64,000 nucleotides of DNA from Holothuria scabra (taxonomy: Eukaryota; Echinodermata; Holothuroidea; Aspidochirotida; Holothuriidae). Below are positions 23,390 through 35,200 of this stretch, piece after piece (position 1 is the first letter of the stretch; each line of letters opens with the position of its first letter). The position numbers and the translations under genes are program-made. The notes below the pieces were generated by a model. It saw only the letters and a list, made by a program, of their open reading frames with translations, did not search any database and had not been told where the DNA came from. The stretch spans positions 16,121,450 to 16,185,449 of the forward strand of contig CM074187.1 of NCBI GenBank assembly GCA_037179385.1. Direction: 5' to 3'.

Positions 23390-23570
23390 AATCTGAGCTC
23401 GGCTGCTGTTATACCGTCTACCGTAGACTTTAAATATGGAACTTATTGCATGTGATTGGTACTCAGTGGAGTAAGGAAAACAATCTAGTGAGTCCTAAAC
23501 TGGACAAAAGGTTGTGACCGGTCCTACTTAAACCAATTATTTAGAAAACGAGCCGTAAAACTTCATCTAA
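23390..23570 (+). mobile_element. tRNA-derived SINE, copy 3 (old, diverged)
   Basis: Only the body is recognisable: ATACCGTCTACCGTAGACTT, TGGAACTTATTGC, CAGTGGAGTAAGGAAAACAA, CTACTTAAACCAATTA, ACGAGCCGTAAAACTTCATC. The tRNA head is eroded, which makes this an older copy than copies 1 and 4. Confidence 0.6.
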
Positions 23571-25480
23571 ATTAAAACCTAGGGTTTCGAATTAATTGGT
23601 ACTTTATTCTTTTAAAGAACTCTCATAAGACATTTATCTCGAAATGACAATATTTGGTCTATGCATGTATCATAGCTTATTCTGACGTTATACATAAATA
23701 TATTGTAAGAGAAGCACAAATGAATCCAAAATTAATTTTCTGTCAATTTATAAGACAAAATATATTTCATCTCATTAATTACATTGTTGTTTCATTATTA
23801 CTGTTATCAAATGCAATATGAGCAGACAGATCCAGGAATTCGCAAAAGGGGCAACTCCATTGGAGCAAAGATTGCACATACAGCCGTCCAATTTAAATGA
23901 GTAAAATGAGGTGCGTAGACTTCCGACATCTGGACAGTGCAATAGTATTTCCTGACATCGTGACAATCAATAAATATGTTGGTGTAAGCTAACCACATCT
24001 ATAATGTACAGCAGCTTTAGGGTAATCCTATGAAGGAGGGTCCGGAGCCAGGGAGGCGACCTCCTGGATCAGCGTCTGCACTCCAGAATTAAAAAAGGGA
24101 ACATATAGTCACTCACTAATGGAGTGAAAATTGCGAATACACTTCTTTAGAGTGAAAATTCACTCCGAGAAGAGTGACATTGGCTCTAAAAAGAGTGAAA
24201 AGCCGTTTGAAAGAGCGAAGTTTCACAATATATGGAGTGAGTTTAGAGATCACTGTAAGGAAAGACTGATCTCTGCAGGCATTCGTTAAAGAGTGAATTT
24301 TTACTCTTTTTGGAGTCAATTAACACTCTAATGGAGTGAATTCACACCTATCACTCTATTCGAGATTGGTTACGTTCAATCTTTTGATTTTATAGTGCGC
24401 ATGATAAAGTAAATAAGAATTTTTCATCATGTATTATTAGATGCATTTCTTTGTTAAACTAATCACTTTGTAATTGCAAGTTTTGAATGAAAGCATACAT
24501 AAACGTCTTACAAAATTTCGGAATCGAATAAAGTAGGGTAGCATTACGTGAAGTATCTCCCATACATGGTACATAGTATTCAAAATGGCTTCAAAATACT
24601 TAGCTTTAACCTTCGGAAATTAAAATCTGCATGATGGGTAGTTTCCAACCGACCATACGAGTTTACAACATTATACTATTATCATGTGTTGAAGAACAGA
24701 AGATAATGATTAATAAGCTCCGACAGTGACAGTCATCATATCAAAATACATCTAAAACATAGATTCAAGGCCCAAAGTAATAGTGATCTGCATTTTAATG
24801 ACAAAAAATAACTTAATTAAGTTATTTGTACTCGTATTGTTAGAGTAAGAATACTTCATGATTTGAAAATAAACATATTCTTTGTAGGCCTATATATGGT
24901 GAACGACGAATGGCCAGTTTTCGAAAACGTGCCGGCAGTCTTGTTAAATTAAAAAAAAAAACATTAGGTATAAAATTAGTGCAATAAGTGAGTATACAAT
25001 GAAGGCATGCAGCATTTATAATTGGGTTCATTAGCCGAGTGATATGTAAAAAAACACTCATTTCTTGTTAGCTCTTAGTTTCTTACATGGCAGCATGATC
25101 CCTACATACCCTACCATGCAAGTGCAACCTTCGTTGTATTGACTCTTTTAGTTCTATAGTTATAGTCCCAAGACTCATCGCCAATTATAAGAAGGTTTTT
25201 TTCGTTCGACCGTGCCTCGGGCGTTATTTGGATAACGGTGAGGTCTGAGTCCCGACCAAACCAGGGCTTGGTTACATCCATGCTGCCTTGCACACGGTAA
25301 CGGCTTTTAACAAGTTGTGTGGCGTTTTTCTATATCATACATATATATCCCAAGACTAAAGTACAAAAGCGAAGCTCTGATTATATTTCACTGTAAAAAA
25401 AAAATGTTTAGGAATTACTTGCTTTTCGTAATACCTTTGTCCCCACATCGTAAATATGTTTAGATGCTAGTCACGCGTGT
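23571..25480. other. Intergenic, between SINE copy 3 and the 3' end of the membrane protein gene
   Basis: It contains the GAGTGAA-word repeat (24110-24365). At 25395-25612 an AT-rich element opens TGTAAAAAAAAAATGTTTAG and closes CACGTTTTTAGAGTGTAC, loosely inverted. No gene is recognised. Confidence 0.5.
24110..24365. repeat. Repeat rich in GAGTGAA/TTCACTC words, copy 1
   Basis: At least eight AGAGTGA or TCACTC words occur in both orientations (AGAGTGAAAATTCACTCC, AAAAAGAGTGAAAAG, CAATTAACACTCTAATGGAG). The same style of sequence recurs at 49945-50145, so this is a dispersed element with subterminal repeats; boundaries are unclear. Confidence 0.55.
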
Positions 25481-25486
25481 TTTATT
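25481..25486 (-). terminator. Candidate polyadenylation signal (AATAAA) for the membrane protein gene
   Basis: On the minus strand AATAAA occurs about 640 nt after the stop codon. A weaker ATTAAA lies closer (25585-25590). No nearer canonical hexamer was seen between the stop and these sites. This is a positional argument only. Confidence 0.35.
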
Positions 25487-26127
25487 CCTAAACATTTCGT
25501 TTTGAAACAATTTGTGTGTAACTACTTAATTGCTACACATGATTAGAATTTAACCGTGTTTACAACGTTTGGGCAAAATAAGTTTTTAATTTGTTAAACA
25601 CGTTTTTAGAGTGTACAGAAACGTGACAAGACAACCTCTGCCCTACCCTCTATCCCCCCCCCCTTCCCCCATTCCAACCGTGTGACAACAACCCCGAGAA
25701 AAATTTCACCACCAGAAAATTCTTCATAGCACTGATGAGAAATATTCCGGATGAAATTATTCAGGGGATGTCGGGCAACTTGTTGAAATTGGAAATACAT
25801 TGAAAACGCTCCTTCATAATTCACATAATTTATACATGTGCGTTGGCAAGAGGTTGTCCGAAACATATATTTCCAAATAACACACAACAGCGTTGCTTTC
25901 AAAATTGATATAAGAGTAGGGCTTGTTCAGCTACTTAATTTTCCTTCGGTAACAATTAAGCACACATTTGCACGTAGACTTTAACGAGCCAATTTAAACT
26001 AAGAAACTCCATTAGTGTTGACATTTAAAATTTTGTGGAAAACTCCCTTTTATGTAGATTATTTTAAACAATCCTATAGAGAGTAAAAATGTGTTACACC
26101 AGCCTGCCAGTGAAGCCATCAATGAAG

Positions 26128-26246
26128 TCAATCTTGGGTTTTATATGAAAATGGACCCGTAGACATCTTCATCATCACGAAACCAATTGCCGCGACGATG
26201 ATCATTCCAAGGAACAGCGTTCCAAAGGCAATACCTACTACAGCAC
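26128..26246 (-). CDS. Exon 14 of LolA-like membrane protein gene (transmembrane helix, tail and stop)
   Basis: The acceptor is ttttcttctttag above 26246. Two bases complete Gly 603. It encodes a hydrophobic helix (GAVVGIAFGTLFLGMIIVAA onward to residue 628), then a short tail KMSTGPFSYKTQD and TGA at 26128-26130. A single helix near the C-terminus, with the signal peptide at the other end, gives a type I topology. Confidence 0.88.
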
Positions 26247-29200
26247 CTAAAGAAGAAAATGACATGAAAATATGTGAAATATGTGAAATACATGCGATTT
26301 GTGTCACAATTGAAATGTTCCATTTTAAAAATGGACTCTCTATCTTTATATCAATACCTTTTTTACATAGCCTTTTGCCTTCTTTAACAACATATACGTT
26401 TTTCCATCGGAAAAGGACCGATTACTTTTCACGCGTTAAATAAGGAGTCGAAGATCATTTGAAATTTTGCATTCTCTTAGACAAGAGCACACTCTCTGTC
26501 GCAAGTGCGACAAGTAGGCCTCTATAGCTGTGTGATGAACATACTACTTGTCGCTCGTGTGAGGAGTAGTCACACGTTACTGCCAAAAGTGGCGCCCCCC
26601 CCCCCCTCTCCCTGGGTATGGTAGACATTAATCCCAAAGAAAATAGACACATTATGATTAAAAATGGTGAGAAGACTTGAATTTTGGACTTCATTTTGAT
26701 ATTAGAACTTCTTTTAAAATGGGGAAGAAAATCTTGCACTAAAACCCAAGAATCAATCCTTAAGATAATCACAATTCCCTGTACAATCACGGTACAAGTT
26801 ACGTAATGATAATACATATTATCGTGGATTTTCTCTTTTTTTCAACATGTGTTACGACTAGTTGTAAACGAGTCATGTAATTTCGTTGTCGAATCTAGCC
26901 ATTAACTACCTTAAATTTGACTCGGATCGAGTGTTAATGTGACTCGGTTCGAGTCAGTGACTCTAGTGATCGTTCCGTTTTTAATAAGCAAAAATATGAA
27001 ATGATTATTCAAGTGATCTGCCTTTTGAAAATAGTGAATCGAGGCGTGACGGTAACAAACAATGTTTATAATAATCCCTATACCTTCAACACAATTAATT
27101 TTTATTTTACGTTAATTGTTTCTGTGTGAAGAGAAGATGATACGCACAAACGAAACTTTCCAAATGAATTTTTAATTTTATATCACTTACCAGTGCTCAC
27201 TCCACTACTTGATCCTGTCGAGTCTGGAGAACTCGTCTCTCTCAAACTTTTAGAACTCACGGGAAGTTCAGTTTGCTGAAATATATGAAAGAATATTTCT
27301 TTCTGAAATATTTCTAATATTCCTATTGTGTGTATGTATTTGTTTTTGAACCTCTATGTGATCTTAAATTGACTTCATATTCTACGCATCAGACTTAACT
27401 TTTCCAAAAAAATTATTTGGCTATCCATGGGGGTTAAAATATTCTTCGTAACTCGTATTGCCCCACGCACAAAGTGTCTGTGTCATTTTTCATTTCATTT
27501 ATTTGCATTGGGGGTGAAGTTTTATTGTCTCTGTACTTGCTTCCATTGTTTGAGTTTTTTTTTTTTAACATAGTAGGCATACATTCCACTTTTAACCAAG
27601 CAAGGACAGTTGCTTGGGGAATCCCCCTTTTGTTTGATGACATCATAAATACTATTCTTCTACTATCCATTGTTTGACATGCTTGTTTGAGTTTCTGTTG
27701 TCAGTTGTAAACAACTGCGGAATGATCCCTCTTTATAAATATTTGTAAAGAAGGACTTGTCAAAAACGTCGGTGTTTGAAAATTTGGAAATGCGATCAAT
27801 GTACATTGATTCTTTCTTATCCTTATCTGAAGATGTTAGGCTACCATAGGATTATCTGTGAGGCTAACGCATTATCTTTTACCTTTGCAACTAAATTTGC
27901 ACGTGTCAATAGACCATTTTCCAAATAGCGATTGCAAAGGATTGAGGGACAGATTTTAGAAGGTTTTTTTCTTTTTGTCAATAACATTTTAATAGCCTTA
28001 AGCTACGGACACCAAAACGCTGTTCCACAGTCCTTTGTACTTATTATTTAGAAATTGGCCTACACACATATGGCATCGGAGCCGTCGTTGGGTCGGTCCC
28101 CTCCAATCCGTAAGTCTACTGAACCTTATAGTCGACTCGGTATGTATTTCCAACTAGATCAAGCGGCTGTTTGTGTGTGTGTGTTTCATTATTTCAGTTA
28201 GCACCATAGAGCTCCATTTCCTCGGTCCATCATAAATTGTTAAATTTTCGCAAGTTCCGGGCATATCAGTCTCATTGATGTATTAATTATAATACGTATC
28301 TTAACATATCTAAATTATGTATCAGTTTTTATGTATTATGAGTGACATCATGAAGGAGCTCAGCATTCAAGATCGCAAAGCGGCAGGAAAATTCTTGCCT
28401 TTCTCTCCTTTTCAAAAGTCATGTTAAAAGCTTTCTGTGATAAGAGGAGTACATTAACCTTGCAAGGGATAAATCCATTTTTAAGGAACTGAAGACGTTT
28501 TTACCCAGGTTCTACCTGCAACAGTTGTCGTAAAAATAAATGGTTTCTAAAGCAACATTTCGACAAGTCTGTGACGCATTCGTCATTATCCGCACTTAAA
28601 TGACCATTATCACGTAAATGAAATTACATGAAAGAGTTGGGTTAAGAAACCTGTCTTTAAATTAAAGGCACCTTATCTCCATCCTCCTGTTAACACAAAT
28701 TGGTCAAACAAAACCTATAGAGGCTGACTAATCATCTTAGTCAAGAATATTGCCTAACATTTGACTAATTTGACCCAGTTTAATTAATTTCCAACAAATA
28801 TCAAGCTACATTGACGAGGCTTTGGCTGGTATAGTCCATTACTCGAAATTTGTCAGACATCATCACAAATTAGTCAAATAGGCCTATGAGTGACTAACGT
28901 AGTCAATTCAGACACCACTTGATTAATATGTGTTTACAGTGCTCTGTTTACAGTGGGGTGTCGTTCGAACGAGAATGGAAGCATTTCTTACTGTTTCCTA
29001 TCAAAAGCCTCTCTCACACATTTCCCGCCCTATTTGCCCTCTTGATCCCGTGGGCTTCGGGCCGGATTAGTTTTTAAGTTGCGTTGGCTTTTAACTATGA
29101 AGTAATTCAATTTTTCAAATAATTGAAATAAAATATCATCTACATACCTCACCCATGTATTTGAAACTAATTGAGAATCCAGATGAGACGGCTTGTTTCA

Positions 29201-32200
29201 TATTTTCGTTTGCTTCTTCAAGACTAGGTTGCGGTACAGGGTCAACAGCATCCCCTTCAACTGGGGGGTTCTCCAGGAGTGTGTAAGATATCATAGTGAC
29301 CCCGTCCGCATTCTCAGATACCTAAAGAAGAATATGTAAAATAAAAACAAAAGAAAGGTTCCCTTCAAGGTATTTATTAAACACAAACTCTAATGACAAT
29401 CTGGCACTTCAATGTATCGCTTCTTGTAGTTAACGTTTCTAGAGACACATTGATGGCTTTTACTAGGCTTTTCAAAAAAAAAAAGAAAAATATGTTTCAC
29501 ATCATGAACGCGCAATCCCGTTGCGATATTGTTTTCCTAAATTAAGATAAATAAAAAATTTCGGTCGGTCGGTCGGTCGGTCGGTCGGTCGGTCGGTCGG
29601 TCGGTCGGTCGGTCGGTCGGTCGGTCGGTCGGTCGGTCGGTCGGTCGGTCGGTCGGTCGGTCGGTCGGTCGGTCGGTCGGTCGGTCGGTCGGTCGGTCGG
29701 TCGGTCGGTAGTCAGTTAGATAAGATTTAACAACAAATCAAAACGAATATGCTGTACAGTGTCAGTTAACTCGATAGAAAGTTGAAAGTCCAAATCATTT
29801 TCAAGAAAGAGGATCTATGAAGTATGAAAGGAAGGGGGGATGTTGTGGACATGCGTGACACATTCATAGGCGTGCGAGGTGGGTGGAGGGGGCACTCACC
29901 CTTCCAATTTGAGCAAAAACAGTTTGTCCATTTGTGCAAAACATGAGCAAAACATGATAAATGGTGTCATTATTCGGGCAAAGATTGCTCTTGTCCCTCA
30001 GAATAAATTACTCCCGTACGTCTATGGACACATTGCTCCAGATTCATTTTGTTCTTCTTTACAATTGAATGCTTTGAAATTTCGAAGTCACTGCATTTGT
30101 ATCCGGCTAACCCTTTTAGGCGGTCCACTTCTGTCTATCGGTACGACGTAGGGGATTGCCAGAAGAACACCTTGGGAAAGAGTTACAGGAAGTAAATATG
30201 GACCATAGAAACATAGCTTTGTGAATCTGTTTCTAGGTTGCAAAATATAACTTTTACATCTTGACAGCTTGAGATCCTTTCACACTATGCCAAAAGCCAC
30301 CGAAACATCCATACTGCGTTTTCGCGGGCGGGTAGCGAAACTTTCTAGTTCAAAAAGGGGCACTTTTTAAATATTCCGTGTTGACTATTCCCCTGTTTAT
30401 ACTAAGACAAAAAAATCGTCTTATACCTAACAAATTGCAGCAATTACAACCTTTACATGATCTAATTTTTAAATGCATTTATTCATCACCCAGACAGTTC
30501 CAACCGTACTCCCTGTTGGCTGGGTGATGTAGAATGTATCCACGGTATTCCCTGTCGTAAGAGGCGACTGAAGGCAAACCAAACTTGAACTTGAGCCATA
30601 CTTGAAAATAATTTTAAACTTTGATCTTTTTATCTAGTTGACTGGAACTTTCGTCTTGGAGTGTGGTTAAATGTAATAAAACTGACTTACTGATTCGGGC
30701 AGTTCCAATTCTCCCAATATTCTTACTTCTATAGACCCTCCAACCTGTCAAAAACTCATCCTCATCCAGACAAAATACTTGTTCACCCTGGTGAGCATTC
30801 AAGGCCCTACTGTCTGACTCTGTAATCATAGTACTCCCAGTGCTTGTTGTTTAACATGAGCTGCTCTGCATTTTCAACTTGATGTCAATCAAAGAGTTGC
30901 GTCAATCAAAATTTAGGTAGACTAAGGGCAAAACAGTAGTTTGGGTGATTACTGACTGCCTTTAAAGGGCCAAACCTCTCACCCCAAACTTCAATTTTTG
31001 CACCCGGGTACCAAAATTCTCAATTGGCTCAGCTCTTTGACTGACAGCTAATTCAAACAATGCAGAGTGCCAAAGCTTATATTACACAGCATGAACAGTA
31101 CTAAGAGTGTTTTGATTATATAAATTGAGTTTTTCTATACTCACCCTGAAGCAATCGGAGATTGTGTCTGGATGGGAATGAATTTCAGACAATATTAATG
31201 TGGGAGGGGCTTCAGTAAGAAGGTTAGGAGAATTGGTACTGTTTGGGGTGAGAGAACTGGGCCTTTAAGCTTCATCAGCTTCTTTCATTTTTCTAATCTT
31301 TTCTTTGAATGTTGCATAAAATAACTTCAAGGTTGCTTTCCCTACTTTGCATGCATTCTTTTCAAATACCGGTAATGACATTTCTCATGACAAATTTAAG
31401 CACCTTACAATTGTTGTTAAAAATGTTAAGCAACTTGAGCTAAATTCTCAGCACTAGCACACCACATTATAATCTGACATACCAGTCTAAAAATTTCCCC
31501 TCCTAAAGGGGCACTGAGTAAGAAATTTCTTAAAAAAAGTTCATTTGGATTCCATTCAAAAGTCAAAATATGCCTATCATTTCTAAACTGAATCTTTTCG
31601 AATCAATTGATTTTACTACCTATTCAGTTCTGATTTGATATGATTTCTCTTCAATTTGAAGCGTCATTTTAGAGCATGAGATTCAGAAAGATCGGATGAC
31701 AATTTTTAAGTGAAAACGTTTAAGGGGGATGTAGCATTTAAAAAAAGGGGGTTCACCGAGAGAGAAGGTATTCGGTGAGCTGGGAGGTAACGGTGGGCAT
31801 TAATTTAAACGTGAATTTTTGAGACTTTGTAAACGACACACTTTAAAATGATTGTAGGGACACATCTCATAAGAGCATAAAGAAACAGAACTAGCAAATT
31901 CTCATTCAGAGTACTTTTTCTAAAGTCCCCCCGACCTTCTGGCAAAGGGCTATTCGGCGAAAACAAACTTTAAAATGCTTAAACTGCGAAGAAACTATCA
32001 CGTCCAGTGAATGACAACACTTAACCAACCTCACGGCCCTCAGACCATTTAGATAATTGGTCTGTCATGTATGGCTCCAATCTAGACCGGCTGAAAAAAA
32101 CAGATACTACACATGATCTTAGCCAAAAGGCCGAGAAGCGATCATTCACAGTCTCAGTCGCACCGCAACGTGAAGAATTCTTGATAGGAAAGGGGACAAA

Positions 32201-35200
32201 AAGAAGGTAATGTGACCCCAATGCAGATAAACCCACAAAGTTTGACATTGTAAAGAAATAAAACTGAAGCAGACTTTGACAGTTTAAGAAGACTTTCAAA
32301 TTCCCCAGATGCTATTTTAAGTGGACTGAGCTCTCTATGATAATAAAAAATGTTAGATTAAGAAGGGAAAATGTTCTCCTGAGCGTAGTGGATACTCCAC
32401 CTGCTTCACAAAGATTTATCTCTGGAGTGTCAGGGGATGTATGAAGGCAATGAAGACTTAAACGGCTCATAAATAAGCTGTTTCTTTGTAGAAGTGCAAT
32501 GACTGTAGATTTAGGCTACTCTAATTAAAATGCTCCTCAAGTCTAAAATTTCAAATATATATAGTTATTACAGTATTACAGAGCATGAAAAGTTCAAACA
32601 GTCCAACTTCCATCTTCAAAGAACATTCCTGAGCTGAGATGTAAATTGTTGAAGTTCAATTACGCCCTACTAGGCCTACATTTAAAAATGGCACATTGCA
32701 TAATTAGTTGTGGTATCATTGTTGTACTAATCAAAGTACATTTTTGCATTTCTTTGCGTTCCTAAAGTTGTTGTACTTTGTACCAATATGTATACCACTC
32801 TGAATATGGGCTGATGTAATTAAGTCTTTACAGCACACCCACTTCACACTCCACACTAAGTCTATGGGAACCTTTTTTTCTGTACTGTATGTGCCTAACG
32901 TCACTAAACGTTACCACCAAACGTTAACAAATTGTCGAAATTATCAAAAAATTCGACAAAATAATCTGAAAAAACTCACCCAGAATACCCCAGAAGTACT
33001 ACCTTGCCACGTTTTGTTCCAAACAGGTTCACAAACCCCGTTTAGAATGGTTTTTTACCCCATTTGTAGCTCATCTTATGAAGATGATCTTGTCACCACG
33101 CCGTTGCATATGATTGTCATACATATATGTGTGGAACCAGCTCCGCAAATTTTTTTCAGAATTCGCGGTGGTACTTTACTTTTACCTCTCCTCTACAGAT
33201 TGATGGCGCTAATCGCATTTTGCTTAGACTGGCAGAGATCCCAAGCCTGTGCTGACTTAAATGGTGCAAAGTTTTTAAAAATCGACCGAAAATGACGGAG
33301 ATGCGATTTTTTTTTCTGAGGGCTGTTTTTGGGGCAATTTTTTATGATTTTCGAAGGATTTTTCAAAACTTAAAAAAAAAAACAAACCCAGACATGCAAA
33401 AATCTTTTCACTTTTTAGTATCTTTGATCTGTAAACTATTAACATAAACTATAGTCAAAGGGTTCTCATTTTTTTGTGCCCGCTGGATTTTTTGGTAAAT
33501 TTTACGTATTTTTCCATCTTTCGAACTTTTTTAGGAGACTCATACAATCGGCAGGATTTTCCCAAAAATTCTTCGGTGACACACCCAAAAAAATTAAGGG
33601 GCTGTAGGATGTAAGGGGGTTGTTTTATGAATTCTACAAAATGGTAATATTTTGGGGGGTATGGATCAACCCCCTGTGCTGTATAGAGCACAGGGGGTTC
33701 AACATGCAATGAAAACACACAGGAAGGGTCCATGGTTGTGACCTTGGACTAAACTATTTGCAATCTCAAAGGGACGCAAAGCAGGTAATGTGAGTGGTAC
33801 AACATCCTAACAAGTCACAAACAATAGCGCAATGGACTTTTCCGTTTTCAGTGAATAATTTTTTTTCATTTAATATCTCAACAATGGAGCGAGCTGTGAC
33901 AATGGGAGTTAGATGAATAAGGCTCAGTTAACAACCTCTGATATATTTATTTTTAAAATTCTAGACTCAAGGTACACTTTAACTTTTCGAATTTACCGAC
34001 CCAAAATACTGACTGTGGTTTACCTGTAGTCTCGATACTCGAGAGGGCGCAACATCAGCTGCTGCCGCAACACTCGTCACAGCTCCGGCGTAAAAGTTGG
34101 GTTCATTCTGGAGGACGTAGGTATTGTATATATCTGTAAAGGGTGAATGATGAGAATTTAATTTATTTTGAACTCATACGGTATGAATTAGATTAATTCC
34201 TGCACAAAGCGTCGGTGTAATTAATTGAAATGAGTGATGTTAACTTTTGAGAGATGAGAGATGCATGTTAACTTTTGGCAACATTACTAACGGAGGCCCA
34301 GAATATAAAAATATCCATAACAAAAATCACTCTTGCCTCTCAGAATTTTTTCAGTTTCACTGAGATGAATAACTCAGTCTTTGCAATGTTGAGTCAAATG
34401 CGTGAGGGAGGGGCTGCTTTAATGCACATAACTTGTTAAACAAACATTAACCCGACCTCTCCTGTGGGTAAAAGGGTGCGTTTTACCCTTGAAAATTGCA
34501 TAATTTCATCACCCGTTAGTCGTCTCCATTTTATTGTCTATATATGCAATTCTAAACTCGCGTATTCAGTGATATTGATGGAATCAAGAGGTATTTTAGT
34601 GTACAATCATCCATCATATATTTAGGCAAAGAATTTGAACGATAAAAGCTGATGAATCTCAGTTATATCCGACTAATTCATATACTATCCATTGACTTTT
34701 TGGATTCGTATGAAGAGCTAACCCATTTTTGGACCAGATTCTTGTTGAATACCCGTACAAGTATTTACGACTTTTACATAAACTTGTGGTCTTTACAATA
34801 ATCTGCAGCCCATAGGAATAGCATCAGCATAGGATTCTGAATGCGGAAACCGACCATTACATAGCTTTTACAAGGGTATAGACCAAACCTACTTAAATTA
34901 AGGCTTGGGCTCGGACTCATTCCTCCTGATTTTACCAAGATCAAAAAGACCACCATCAATGATCTAAACATGTAGTTCAATCATTGCAACGGCGACGAGT
35001 CAATGGAGGCGGGATATCCACCTATAGTTGAAAAGACTTTCATTTTTCTCTCAATATTTTTTTGAAAAATAAGGTACTGCCCCCCCCCCCCTTCAATACT
35101 GAAAACGAATCCATGTTCTTACCTATGAAATCATGTTTTGAAACCACAATTTTCATGTTTAAAAGGTCCTGCGTTTTGGATGAAAACAAAACCTAAATTC

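Noticed and set aside
32090..32142. Functional U2 snRNA gene
   Set aside because: Only the first 53 bases are present; the Sm site and 3' stem-loops are absent.
32864..33295. 143-codon open frame as a gene
   Set aside because: It lies inside a miniature element, shows no domain, signal or splice-supported extension, and its composition resembles the surrounding repeat.
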